Shown piece after piece: positions 1 through 9,384 of a stretch of DNA of 30,935 bases. The notes under the pieces are model-generated. The model worked only from the letters and a program-made list of their open reading frames with translations. It was not told the DNA's origin and did no database searches. Position 1 is the stretch's first letter; each line of letters begins with the position of its first letter. A program made the position numbers and the translations under genes. The DNA comes from JBAWAP01 sp049589355 (GTDB lineage Bacteria; Chloroflexota; Anaerolineae; VGOG01): the NCBI GenBank assembly GCA_049589355.1, contig JBAWAP010000156.1:1-30935 (forward strand), written 5' to 3'.

Positions 1-2
1 GA

Positions 3-587
3 TACATACAGACCAAGAACTTGATGCCGACTGGCATCGACTATGAAAAGAAACCTGCCTGGGTGGATCCCCACAGTCACAACGACCCACAGAGAAGTCG
101 CCTACAAGTAGACGATTTGCTTTTCGGTAACGCGGGAGTAGCCTCAATCGGAAGGACCGTGGTGGTTACCAAGCTCCCCGATCCTGTCAACATCAGTCAA
201 GACATTGATCTAATCAGGTTTGAGGGCATCTCCCCACACTATGTGGGAGTGTTCCTCAAATGTCATTTTGGCCGATTGCAGATTGAGAGACTATCGTCAG
301 GTGTCGGGGCACCGAAGATTACGTTCGCGAAGATCAAGTCGATTAAGATACCAGTAATTCCTGAGAACGTTCAGACACATATTGAAAAAAAATACAGGGA
401 AATGGCAGAAGTTCATGATGAGGCAATGAGAGCGAAGGAAGCCCTCATTGCTAGGGGGGTGACAAATGCAGTGGCAGAGAAAGACCCAATCTATCGTGAG
501 AAGATACAGCAGGCCGAGGAATTGCTCCATCAATTGGTACAACGAACGATTGAGGTAGTCGAGGGGAAACGCAAGGACGTAGTGTGA
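3..587 (+). CDS. Type I restriction specificity (S) subunit, 3' part
   Basis: The reading frame is open to the left edge, so the start codon lies outside the window; about 194 residues are visible. The segment IQTKNLMPTGIDY followed by LLFGNAGVASIGRTVVV and then GAPKITFAKIKSIKIPVIP is the usual layout of a target recognition domain of HsdS proteins, which read the DNA target for a methyltransferase. After it comes a long charged helical tail (roughly the last 75 residues, rich in Glu, Lys and Ala) that resembles the spacer helix of S subunits but is longer than usual. The gene ends 15 bases before the exonuclease-helicase fusion and appears to be in the same operon. I infer that it gives sequence specificity to the methyltransferase two genes downstream. 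A second recognition domain, if present, is outside the window. Confidence 0.75.
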   Translation, partial: YIQTKNLMPTGIDYEKKPAWVDPHSHNDPQRSRLQVDDLLFGNAGVASIGRTVVVTKLPDPVNISQDIDLIRFEGISPHYVGVFLKCHFGRLQIERLSSGVGAPKITFAKIKSIKIPVIPENVQTHIEKKYREMAEVHDEAMRAKEALIARGVTNAVAEKDPIYREKIQQAEELLHQLVQRTIEVVEGKRKDVV

Positions 588-602
588 CGGAGGGTTCGTG
601 CG

Positions 603-3600
603 ATGGCTCCTTCGGCCAACAGCCCTTTGGGACGGCAAATCTCCCAATATCTCCAAGATAACCCGGACGGTCTCACGCTGGATGAGATCTATCAGCGGCT
701 GGTGCGGGACGTGGAATATTCTGGCACCAAGACCTTCCTGCTGGACCTGCTGACCGGGAATCCCGAGGTCTATGCGCGCGGACCTGGAGGTCGGTGGCTC
801 GACGCAGCCTTGGTGGCGTCCGGTGTGGTGCAGATTGGTCCCGAAGAGGAGCCGAGCAAAGCTCCAATTGCACCGATCAAGTCTGAGCCAGGTGAAGTCG
901 CCCACTACCCCCAACGCCCCGGTCGGCTAGGGGATCGCTATGTCGTCTTTGACTTAGAAACCCTCATCTCTGACGATATGGATGGGCGTCTCCTCATTGA
1001 GATCAGCGCTCTAAAGGTCGAGGATGGCGAACCAGTGGCCAAGTTCCAAACCTTCGTCAACCCCGGCCGCGAGATCGACCCGACAACCGAGCACCTCACC
1101 CACATCGGCAACGCAGACGTGGCCGACGCACCGCCCACTGAGGCAGTCCTGCCCGACTTCCTGGCCTTCATCGGCGATGACCCCCTGGTAGCTCACAACG
1201 GTCGGAGCTTCGATTTGCCTGTACTTAACCATTGGTGCTGTCATCATGGCTTTCCGGAGATCACCAACAACCTCATTGATACCCTCGATCTTTCCGTCTG
1301 TCTCTTTGCCACCCAGCCTGTGCTGACCCAAGGCCAGGTCAACAAGCTCCTCGGCCTGGAACCCTACGCCGCTCATCGGGCGGAGAAGGACGTAGAAGCG
1401 TTGGCCGACATCTTCCGGCGCCTGTTGACCCGTTTGGCTGCCCAACCAACCGATGTTCGTCGCGCCGTGAACGCCTTCTATGCGCCCTTTGTCTTATGCG
1501 ATGAAGGCGAAATACGAGCGGAGCCCGAACTCCCTCGGGCTTCTTCACTTGGTCCCCCTAGGCATGTCGATCCCACCCCTTACGCCTCACCCGAAGGCGT
1601 GCGGCGCATCTTTGCCCCTGGTGGCCTCATGGCCGAGCAGATGGGCCCAGGCTACGAGGACCGCCCCTCGCAGGTGCAGATGGCCGAGCTAACCTGGCAC
1701 ACCTTTGCTGACGAGCACTATCACCTCATCGAAGCACCCACCGGCACGGGCAAGACGAAAGCTTACCTCTACTACCCGGCTATCGTCTGGTCTCTCATCA
1801 CTGGCAACAAGGTGTTCATTTCGTCCCACACCAAGCAACTCCAAGACCAGATTCGGGGCGCCATCGAGGAAGCGCAGGCCACAGGCTTTGATATACGCTA
1901 CGCCGTGCTAAAGGGCCGGGCCAACTACGTCTGCAAGGTCCGCCTGCAAAGGGTCCTCGACGAGACGGAAGATCCCCTGTTGCGTGCTTTCCTCACCGCC
2001 TGGCGTCACCAGACGCAGGAGGGTGTGCTGGACGAGTTTCCCTATACTTTGCCTCACCGCCTGCTGGGCGGCGTCGAGGCCAACAGCGACCTGAAGGAAC
2101 GTCTGTGCGCCGAACGCGAGGTCTGCGACCGCAGCGATCCCGCCCATGCCGACTGTTACTACCACGCCTCGCTGCGCCAGGCCTGGGATGCCCATCTGAT
2201 CGTCATCAACCATGCCCTGCTGCTCACCGCCGACTGGGGCACCCAGACCCGTCCGCCGATTCACTACCTGGTCTGCGATGAGGCCCACAACCTGGAAGAT
2301 GCGGCGACCATGGCGGTGGAGGCGGAAATCACCGACAGAGACCTGAGCCGCCTGGCATCAGAGCTGGACCTTCGTAGCGGGTCTGCCCCTTCGCCTCTCC
2401 GAGACTTTGACCAGGGTCCCTATCGCCCTATTCTCGAAAATCTGCACCGTAGCGCGAACCAACTTCGCTTCTACCTGCGTGCCTTCGGTGACGCGCTGGA
2501 GCAGTTCGTGCGCCAGCAGACCTATGAACGGGAGACTGACGAACGTTACCCCGTCCGCTACCGCCTGCAGTGGGGTGACGTGGTCAGGGACACCAAACGC
2601 CGTTGGGCGCCAGTGAAAAGCGCTTACAACCACCTGGCCGAGCATCTATCCGGGCTGGACGACGCGCTAACCGACCTCATTGATCGGGCCACGGTCGATC
2701 CTGCTACAGACCGGCAAGCTCTGGGAGAGGTCAGAGCCTTGCAGTTCCGGCTGGAGAACGCCGTTGGTCTGATGGACGACATCCTCAACGTCGGCAACTA
2801 CAACAACGTCTACTGGGTGGAACTGCCGCCCGCCTCCAAAGAGAATCCCAGCTTCCGCTGGGCTTTGCACCGGGCACCCATCAAAATTGATTGGGTGCTA
2901 AGGACTAAGGTATATGAGCAGGCCAAAGCCATTCTCTTCACCTCAGCCACCCTTACGGTGGATCAGGGGTTCGACTTCTTCCTCAACCGCTTCGGCCTCG
3001 ACCGAAGCGATGTGCGAGAGAAGGTCCAGGCCCGCATCCTGCCTTCGGTTTTCCAGACCGAGGATGATATCCTCTTCGCCATCCCTCAGAACGTGGGGCG
3101 CTACCACCCCCGTCGGGCCGCTGAGTTCATCGAAAGGGCTTCTCAGGAGATTCGCCAACTTCTCCATCTGCAACCCCATCGCTCTCTGCTCCTGTTCAAC
3201 GCCCGTGTCCGCATGGAAGCCATCTATCAACGCATCGTCCGACCCTTGATGGACCTGGGTTTGGAACCCCATGCGCCCAGGGAAGGGGACAGCATCCGAG
3301 GTCCAGTTCAGGAGTTACGCGAGAAAGAGAACCGCGTCCAGTTTGGCCTGAAGGGCATGTGGGAGGGAGTGGATGCTCCCGGCATGTCGTATGTCATCCT
3401 GGAAAAGCTGCCCTTCCCTCTCTTCTTCGAGCCCGTGGTGGCCGCCCGCATGGAACGGGCTAAGAAAGAGACAGGCAGTGATTTTTATGGCTACACCCTG
3501 CCCCACATGGTGATCCGTTTCAAGCAGGGTTTCGGTCGTCTCTATCGCTGCAGCGGTGACCACGGCGTTGTCGTTCTCCTGGATCGGGCCCTGCGACGGG

Positions 3601-6242
3601 CCAGTTATCGGAACGTTGTCTTCAACTCGCTACCCAAGCACCGGTACACACCGGACTCCGAGGTCGAACTTTACCGACAGATCAAGGAGTTCTTCGGCGG
3701 CACTCTCACCGATGCTGACTTGCTGCGCCAGACCAGCGCCTTTCAGCAGTTGCTTGAGCAGCATACGCTCAAGCAGATTACCTTTACATCGGCCGAGTAC
3801 AGGCAGGCCCAAGGCGATATTCTGGCAGGCCTAGAAGCCATCTTTGGCTTTCCCGGCTTCATCGGCAAACAAGAAGAAGTGATCCGCGCTGTTCTCAGTG
3901 GCGGCGATACCCTGGGTATCTTGCCCACCGGGGCCGGCAAGTCCCTCACCTTCCAGCTTCCCGCTGTTCTGCGGCCTGGGCTCACCATTGTCGTCTCTCC
4001 CCTCATTGCTTTGATGAAGGATCAGGTGGACAAGCTGCGGGATGAACGCCGCATCCAGTGTGTGGACTACATCGTCAGCGGCCAGTCGGCAGCCGAGCAG
4101 GACGAGATCATGCAGAACATGATTGACGGTAACCTGCGCTTGGTCTATGTGTCGCCTGAGCGCTTCCGCGACAAGCGCCTGCATGCAGCCCTGGCTCGCT
4201 GCGAGGTTATCCAATTCGTCATTGATGAGGCTCACTGTGTCAGCATGTGGGGTCACGACTTTCGCCCTGACTTCCTCTACATCTACGAGACAGTGGAAAA
4301 GCTGGGACAGCCACCAGTGTTGGCCTTGACCGCCACAGCTACGCCGCCTGTGAAGGCCGATATCAAGACGCAGTTGCGCATGACGGTGTCCAAGGAGCGC
4401 GAGATCATTGATAGTTTCGACCGCCCCAATCTGCGCTTCATCGTCTACGAATGTCGCACAGAGCCGGAAAAAGAACGCTGGCTGATGCGGCTGCTCTACC
4501 GTTCCAATGAGCCGGCCATTGTCTACGTCGCCACGCGCCGTGATGCCGACATCATCGCCGATATGTTGCGGGATCGAGGTGTGGCTGCCCGAGCCTACCA
4601 TGCCGGTATGGAACGTTATGACCGGGACGTGGTGCAAGAGATGTTCATGAACGACCAAATCCGGGTCGTGGTGGCCACCAACGCTTTCGGCATGGGGGTG
4701 GACAAAGAGGACATCCGCTATGTCATTCATTACCATTTCCCTGGCGACATCGAGAGCTTTTATCAGGAAGCAGGGCGCGCTGGCCGAAGCGACCAGATCA
4801 TTGCCTACTCGGTAGTTCTCTATCACAAACGAGACAAGCGGATTCAGGACTACTTCATCAAGAAGAGCATCCCCTCGCCTCAGGTACTCCAGGCCCTCTT
4901 TGACTACTTCAAGGCTCAGCCGGGGGAGATCCTCTATCTCAGCGACGACGACCTGGCAGAGGCCCTGCCTTTTGAGGAGCAGGCTATCCGCATTGGGCTG
5001 CATATCTTGGAGAAGGAAGGCTACATCAAGCGAGGCTATGACTTTGCTGCCCGCTGCGCCATCAAGATTTTTGAGCCAGTGAGGGAGACGTTAGCACGTG
5101 TGCGTGATGCTGAGCAGCGGAACCGTCTGGCACAGCTTCTTGAGGGCATCGCCATCGCCGACTATGGCGAGCGCAAGGTCAACTTGGCCAAGCTGTGCAA
5201 GCGTCTGGACTTGGAACTTGAAGAAACGGAGCTACTACTGATCGAACTCAATCGGGATGAGGTGCTCAGCTTCAAAGCCTGGGAGAAGGGCATGACCATC
5301 TACAGGACCGAACGTCTTCTCGCCGCCGACCGACTCGAGCTCGATCGTCCTGCCCTGCTGGCTCAGGTCCAGAGGGCCCGCCGAAAGCTCCATCAGTTCA
5401 TTGAGGGCTACATAGAGACCAAGGAGTGCCGTCGGGTCGCTATTCTCAGATACTTTGGTGAGGTCCCCGACCATGAGCATTGTTACAAGTGTGACAACTG
5501 CGGACTGCCAGAAGACATTCCATGGAGCACAACCTTCGACGTTGATCTGCCGGACCTGTTCACTGTTTACCACCCCGGCTATGTAGCCATCGAAGCTGCT
5601 CACCACTTTCAGGGGCGCTTCGGCCGCGCCAAGGTGATTCAGACCCTGATTGGCCAGTCCTACAGTCCCTGGGACAAGAGGGCACTGCCGCGGTCTCTAA
5701 CCGACTCAGAGTACTTCAAAGCTCTACGTGGATACAGCTATGAAGAAATGCGAGACTTCTTCAACCTGTTGACTCAACGGGGGTACGTGACGACGGTCTA
5801 CAAAGACTTCAACGGCCGACGCCTCCCGATGATCGGCGTGACTGAGAAGGGTCTGGCGGCTCTAGAACGAGGAAAGACCCGCTGGCTGCCGACCATAGGT
5901 GCAGAGCCGGTCACTGATCTCGTCGGCGAACTGGTCATTCTGGCCGAGGATGCCGTCTATCGGGATGGGCAGCAGGATTATCGTGAGTTCTACAAGCAGT
6001 CTCGCAAGATTCTCTGGCAGCTATGGGACGAGAGCAGCCAGGCTGAGGAGCCATTCCGACAGGCTCTTTCCCTGCTTCGCGACGCCTATCGTAACACGCC
6101 TGCCAAAGCCATAGATCAAAGTCGGACCCGGGCCCTGATGGCTGCTTTCGAAATCCTGGGTAACCGGCCAACGGTCAACGATGTGCGCCGCATGGGGCGT
6201 CAGTTGCGTGCTGCTGGTTTCTACACTGTGAACGACATTTAA
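603..6242 (+). CDS. Exonuclease-DinG-RecQ fusion (DEDDh nuclease plus two helicases)
   Basis: This 1879-residue protein joins enzymes that are normally separate. Residues 1-75 look like a winged helix. Residues 111-275 are a DnaQ-type 3'-5' exonuclease with intact DEDDh residues D117/E119, D204, H258 and D263. Residues 350-1010 form a DinG/XPD-type helicase with Walker A APTGTGKT, DEAH at 559-562, motif VI QGFGRLYR, and four cysteines (C444, C502, C508, C518) spaced for a 4Fe-4S cluster. Residues 1078-1640 are RecQ, with LPTGAGKS, DEAH at 1208-1211, QEAGRAGR and the zinc cysteines C1609, C1627, C1630, C1633. An RQC-like winged helix and an unassigned tail follow. DinG with an N-terminal exonuclease is known; the added RecQ is what I do not recognise. 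GGAGGG at 589-594 supports the start, and the next gene begins 14 bases after the stop. The role is inferred to be DNA unwinding and degradation in a restriction-like or repair system. Confidence 0.9.
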   Translation: MAPSANSPLGRQISQYLQDNPDGLTLDEIYQRLVRDVEYSGTKTFLLDLLTGNPEVYARGPGGRWLDAALVASGVVQIGPEEEPSKAPIAPIKSEPGEVAHYPQRPGRLGDRYVVFDLETLISDDMDGRLLIEISALKVEDGEPVAKFQTFVNPGREIDPTTEHLTHIGNADVADAPPTEAVLPDFLAFIGDDPLVAHNGRSFDLPVLNHWCCHHGFPEITNNLIDTLDLSVCLFATQPVLTQGQVNKLLGLEPYAAHRAEKDVEALADIFRRLLTRLAAQPTDVRRAVNAFYAPFVLCDEGEIRAEPELPRASSLGPPRHVDPTPYASPEGVRRIFAPGGLMAEQMGPGYEDRPSQVQMAELTWHTFADEHYHLIEAPTGTGKTKAYLYYPAIVWSLITGNKVFISSHTKQLQDQIRGAIEEAQATGFDIRYAVLKGRANYVCKVRLQRVLDETEDPLLRAFLTAWRHQTQEGVLDEFPYTLPHRLLGGVEANSDLKERLCAEREVCDRSDPAHADCYYHASLRQAWDAHLIVINHALLLTADWGTQTRPPIHYLVCDEAHNLEDAATMAVEAEITDRDLSRLASELDLRSGSAPSPLRDFDQGPYRPILENLHRSANQLRFYLRAFGDALEQFVRQQTYERETDERYPVRYRLQWGDVVRDTKRRWAPVKSAYNHLAEHLSGLDDALTDLIDRATVDPATDRQALGEVRALQFRLENAVGLMDDILNVGNYNNVYWVELPPASKENPSFRWALHRAPIKIDWVLRTKVYEQAKAILFTSATLTVDQGFDFFLNRFGLDRSDVREKVQARILPSVFQTEDDILFAIPQNVGRYHPRRAAEFIERASQEIRQLLHLQPHRSLLLFNARVRMEAIYQRIVRPLMDLGLEPHAPREGDSIRGPVQELREKENRVQFGLKGMWEGVDAPGMSYVILEKLPFPLFFEPVVAARMERAKKETGSDFYGYTLPHMVIRFKQGFGRLYRCSGDHGVVVLLDRALRRASYRNVVFNSLPKHRYTPDSEVELYRQIKEFFGGTLTDADLLRQTSAFQQLLEQHTLKQITFTSAEYRQAQGDILAGLEAIFGFPGFIGKQEEVIRAVLSGGDTLGILPTGAGKSLTFQLPAVLRPGLTIVVSPLIALMKDQVDKLRDERRIQCVDYIVSGQSAAEQDEIMQNMIDGNLRLVYVSPERFRDKRLHAALARCEVIQFVIDEAHCVSMWGHDFRPDFLYIYETVEKLGQPPVLALTATATPPVKADIKTQLRMTVSKEREIIDSFDRPNLRFIVYECRTEPEKERWLMRLLYRSNEPAIVYVATRRDADIIADMLRDRGVAARAYHAGMERYDRDVVQEMFMNDQIRVVVATNAFGMGVDKEDIRYVIHYHFPGDIESFYQEAGRAGRSDQIIAYSVVLYHKRDKRIQDYFIKKSIPSPQVLQALFDYFKAQPGEILYLSDDDLAEALPFEEQAIRIGLHILEKEGYIKRGYDFAARCAIKIFEPVRETLARVRDAEQRNRLAQLLEGIAIADYGERKVNLAKLCKRLDLELEETELLLIELNRDEVLSFKAWEKGMTIYRTERLLAADRLELDRPALLAQVQRARRKLHQFIEGYIETKECRRVAILRYFGEVPDHEHCYKCDNCGLPEDIPWSTTFDVDLPDLFTVYHPGYVAIEAAHHFQGRFGRAKVIQTLIGQSYSPWDKRALPRSLTDSEYFKALRGYSYEEMRDFFNLLTQRGYVTTVYKDFNGRRLPMIGVTEKGLAALERGKTRWLPTIGAEPVTDLVGELVILAEDAVYRDGQQDYREFYKQSRKILWQLWDESSQAEEPFRQALSLLRDAYRNTPAKAIDQSRTRALMAAFEILGNRPTVNDVRRMGRQLRAAGFYTVNDI

Positions 6243-6256
6243 TTAAGTGACAGATC

Positions 6257-9073
6257 ATGGATGATAATGCGAAGTTGCTGGCAATATATCGAATCTTTGA
6301 GCAGGCCAACGATTATCTTGCTTTGGCCGAAGTCGCGGATCGGCTCGACCCAGGTTTGGGTATAACCCAGGCCGAACTGCGGGAATTGATGTCGGCATCG
6401 CTTGCCTTTCGCTCCATTGACGGTTGTTGGGACCTGCGTATCTATCGTCATTTTGACAGTCTTGATCCATTCCAGGACAAGCATCGCCGATTTGACCCCC
6501 AGAAATTCACTGACAAAGTCGTGCGCCAGGCGCTGGTTCTGCGTGGTGCCCCATCTGATTTTGGCCACCTGAGCGAATGCGTTTATCGCGCTGCCCGCTA
6601 CCTTGGGCAAGAGCGTCTATTCCCAGCTGACCAACTGGCAAATCGGGTTCTCAGGACTCTTAGCAGGTCTGATATCATTCAGTATGAGCGGGGCTGGTAC
6701 GGCCTTGCGGTCTGGCGAAAGCCGCCAGAGGTCAAGCCGGTCTTGATTGATTTCGCATCGGCCGAGGCCCTTCAGCGGATACGCCGGTTCCTGAAAGACA
6801 GGGGGGCAAGTTCGACCCGAACAACTCGGATTCTACAGGGTGTATTCAAGATTGGATCGGATCATTCCTTGTTCGCTCAAGCCAACAGTGCCCTGGAGAA
6901 GGTGCTGACTGATTATCCTAATGAGTTCATGCAGACGCGCGTGCAGCAGTGGATGCTGGCCGAATTCGTTCCTGAGGAGATAGACTTTGAGCCACCTGGT
7001 ATCCCCATCCCTCGCTGGGTCAATCCTGACGAGGAACGCTTGGTTCAGGAACTTGAGACGTGGGAGCCAGAAGAACTGGTGGATGCGTCCATCGAGGAAT
7101 TGGAGGAGGAAGAGGAACCCAAAGAAGTTGTTTTCGACCCTAGCTACATCGGACCACTGAAATTCGTACTTCTGTATAGATTGCGTCAAGCTGGAGTGCT
7201 CAAAATCAACCAACGAGAGCGCCGTCTCTTCCCTACCGTGCCAACTAAAGTCGAGTTGACTTTTGAGGACCAATATGGCGGCCATTTCAAAGCTTGGCTG
7301 AACAACGCGACTAACTATCTCTATGGACATGATGGTTCCCTCGCTCAGTGGTTTGCCCAGAACCTGGTACCGGCCGGGGGTGTCTTCTACATCGAACGAG
7401 CTGCAGGCTCAGAGTATTATTTCAAGATTTACATCAAAACCAGCGACGCCCATTCATTTGAAGGCAAAACCTTCTATTGCGAGATTGACCCAGAGACGTA
7501 CATTGAAGAAGACCGCCTCAAGGATCTCGTGGAACTACGCAAAAAGGTGGAGGCGGCGCGAAAAACAATCCGAGATGCTGTCATTGACGTCTTCGAACTC
7601 CATGGAGAAGGTGGCTTGCACTACAGGCGAGTCTGGTCTGAAGTTCATGTCATCCGGCCCACTACCCGCCGCACGGTGGCAGCCATCCTCAGCGCCTTTC
7701 CCTGCTTTTACCAGAAGCAAAAAGGGTCAGGGGTCTGGTTCTACAATTCGGCCAAGCGCAACCTTGCTCCCCACAAGTCCCGTAAGCAGCAAGCCCTCGA
7801 TCAAGCCAAGAAGGTTGAGCGGGCTGAACTCAAGAAAGTTCCTCGCAAGCGCGCTCCACGTAAGGCTCGCTACTGGGTGGTTCCTACATCAGCTCTCGCT
7901 TGGAGTCGGCTAGGCACCGTATCAGAAAGTGACCCACAGACCCGTTTTGTTCCTTGGCCTGCTTCCCGCTCTTCCCTGCGCAAGGGGGACACGGCTATTT
8001 TCTACAACCCTAAGCGTCGCATTTTCGTCGCTTCTATGGAAGTTGCACGACCACCCATCCGCAGTGATGGTGAAACCCAGGTTACTGTGAGGCCTCGGCT
8101 GGAGGAGTTCCATCTGGTGCCATTCGCTGATGTGCACGAACGCGTGAGCTTCACCCCAAGTGATCAGGTGACAGAGATCCTCGAAGCAGACGCCCGACTG
8201 ATTTTGGCAGAGCTAGCCAAGATACCTATCTTCCCACCGACCGAAATACCTGACTTGAAAACGCTTGTTGCTCATTTTGAGCCCCCGATGCTTGTAGATT
8301 GGCAAGTGAAGCAACTCCAAATTGGCGATCTGGGTGCTAACCTCGATGTTTACCTGGTGCAAAGGTATCCGGATCGTAACCGAGCCCGCTATGTGACTCC
8401 ACGCACTGTCATAGATTTCATGGTCGCTCTGGCGAACCCGAAGCCGACTGACCGGATCATTGATATTTCATGTGGCACCGGAGGCTTTCTGGTTCGCACA
8501 CTGTACGAAATCCAAAAGATGGCCTCTTCTGATGACATTAAGCGATGTTGTTACTATCGAGTCTTTGGCATGGACATCGAGTCTATTGCTGTGGATGCTG
8601 CAAGGCTGAACCTGCATGCTCATGGCTTTGCCTGCCCCAATATCTATCAGGTGGATTCCCTGACCGATGCCCTCTTCGCTATAGAGGGTGTGGACCTGGA
8701 TCACTTCGACGTCGTGATCGGCAATCCCCAGTTTGGTGGGGGCAAAGAAATCGCATTCATGCGCCGTTACCTAGAGCTAGCCAGGCCAGGCGGACGGATC
8801 GTGGTCAACGTTGCTCAAGGTATTCTCTGCAATGCCGGGTTACAGCCAATGCGTGATGAAATCCTTCGCCAGACCCACGTCAAAGCCATTATCAGCCTTC
8901 CACGCCCAACGGCCAGGCAAAGTGCATTCTACGGAGCCAAAAGTAACGTCATCTACCTCGTCAAAAAACTGGACGTTAAAGAGCCACAAACAGAACCTGC
9001 CATCCTCACTGTGGCCGACAACTTGGTGGATGATTTGGAGACCATTAAGTATCAGTTGGCCTTGCGGACATAA
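6257..9073 (+). CDS. Multi-winged-helix, EVE-like and HsdM-like N6-adenine methyltransferase fusion
   Basis: This is a 938-residue protein. The C-terminal 240 residues match HsdM-type adenine methyltransferases: RYVTPRTVIDFM at 711-722, the SAM-binding motif DISCGTGGF at 736-744, and motif IV at 823-826, which reads NPQF instead of the normal NPPF/NPPY. Residues about 538-625 (ARYWVV, the tryptophan pattern, RKGDTAIFY, VASMEVARPP) resemble an EVE/PUA-like domain, a fold that reads modified bases. Residues 1-65, 86-153 and 436-498 each end in a Gly-x-Trp wing and look like winged helices. Residues 277-290 are acidic; 507-535 are strongly basic. The gene follows the helicase fusion by 14 bases without a clear ribosome site, suggesting coupled translation. 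I infer the modification or target-sensing arm of one system; the substituted motif IV leaves catalytic activity uncertain. Confidence 0.85.
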   Translation: MDDNAKLLAIYRIFEQANDYLALAEVADRLDPGLGITQAELRELMSASLAFRSIDGCWDLRIYRHFDSLDPFQDKHRRFDPQKFTDKVVRQALVLRGAPSDFGHLSECVYRAARYLGQERLFPADQLANRVLRTLSRSDIIQYERGWYGLAVWRKPPEVKPVLIDFASAEALQRIRRFLKDRGASSTRTTRILQGVFKIGSDHSLFAQANSALEKVLTDYPNEFMQTRVQQWMLAEFVPEEIDFEPPGIPIPRWVNPDEERLVQELETWEPEELVDASIEELEEEEEPKEVVFDPSYIGPLKFVLLYRLRQAGVLKINQRERRLFPTVPTKVELTFEDQYGGHFKAWLNNATNYLYGHDGSLAQWFAQNLVPAGGVFYIERAAGSEYYFKIYIKTSDAHSFEGKTFYCEIDPETYIEEDRLKDLVELRKKVEAARKTIRDAVIDVFELHGEGGLHYRRVWSEVHVIRPTTRRTVAAILSAFPCFYQKQKGSGVWFYNSAKRNLAPHKSRKQQALDQAKKVERAELKKVPRKRAPRKARYWVVPTSALAWSRLGTVSESDPQTRFVPWPASRSSLRKGDTAIFYNPKRRIFVASMEVARPPIRSDGETQVTVRPRLEEFHLVPFADVHERVSFTPSDQVTEILEADARLILAELAKIPIFPPTEIPDLKTLVAHFEPPMLVDWQVKQLQIGDLGANLDVYLVQRYPDRNRARYVTPRTVIDFMVALANPKPTDRIIDISCGTGGFLVRTLYEIQKMASSDDIKRCCYYRVFGMDIESIAVDAARLNLHAHGFACPNIYQVDSLTDALFAIEGVDLDHFDVVIGNPQFGGGKEIAFMRRYLELARPGGRIVVNVAQGILCNAGLQPMRDEILRQTHVKAIISLPRPTARQSAFYGAKSNVIYLVKKLDVKEPQTEPAILTVADNLVDDLETIKYQLALRT

Positions 9074-9263
9074 CTAAGGAACCTGATAGCAATTCGGAAC
9101 GCATGATTGCCCAAGCCACCGGAAAGAGGCGGTGCTGGTGGATGACGAAGCAGAGAAAGTCTCGCTGATCCAGATTCGCCCCCGCAAGAGCCATCACGGG
9201 GGTGGGGAGGCAAGGGGATAAGAACGTTTTTCACATAGGAACCGTTCACCAAATGCATCCTAC

Positions 9264-9379
9264 ATCATGCGCCGCGAAGGGCTGACCACCATGGACTACA
9301 TGGAGCAGTTCTCGTGGCTGCTGTTCCTCAAGTCCTTCGAGGAGACGGAGAACAACCTGGAGGCTGAAGGAATACAATC
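9264..9379 (+). pseudogene. HsdM N-terminal fragment (relic 1)
   Basis: The plus frame from 9264 reads IMRREGLTTMDYMEQFSWLL followed by FLKSFEETENNLEAEG. This is the N-terminal helical domain of type I HsdM methyltransferases. It starts abruptly in the middle of the domain and loses similarity after about 35 codons, so it is a fragment with no start. A homologous fragment lies at 10638-10781. The whole gap 9074-9445 holds no intact gene. Its first part (9074-9263) has only a short open stretch I cannot assign. Confidence 0.7.
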
Positions 9380-9384
9380 TACCG

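Noticed and set aside
3831..5003. Long minus-strand open frame (about 390 codons) inside the RecQ part of the fusion.
   Set aside because: It is fully antisense to conserved RecQ motifs on the plus strand and its translation shows no family pattern; high GC at third positions explains the open frame.
9110..9222. Short plus frame reading VLVDDEAEKVSLIQIRPRKS before the first HsdM relic.
   Set aside because: It has no start, no recognisable family and ends quickly; it may be decayed coding sequence but I cannot assign it.
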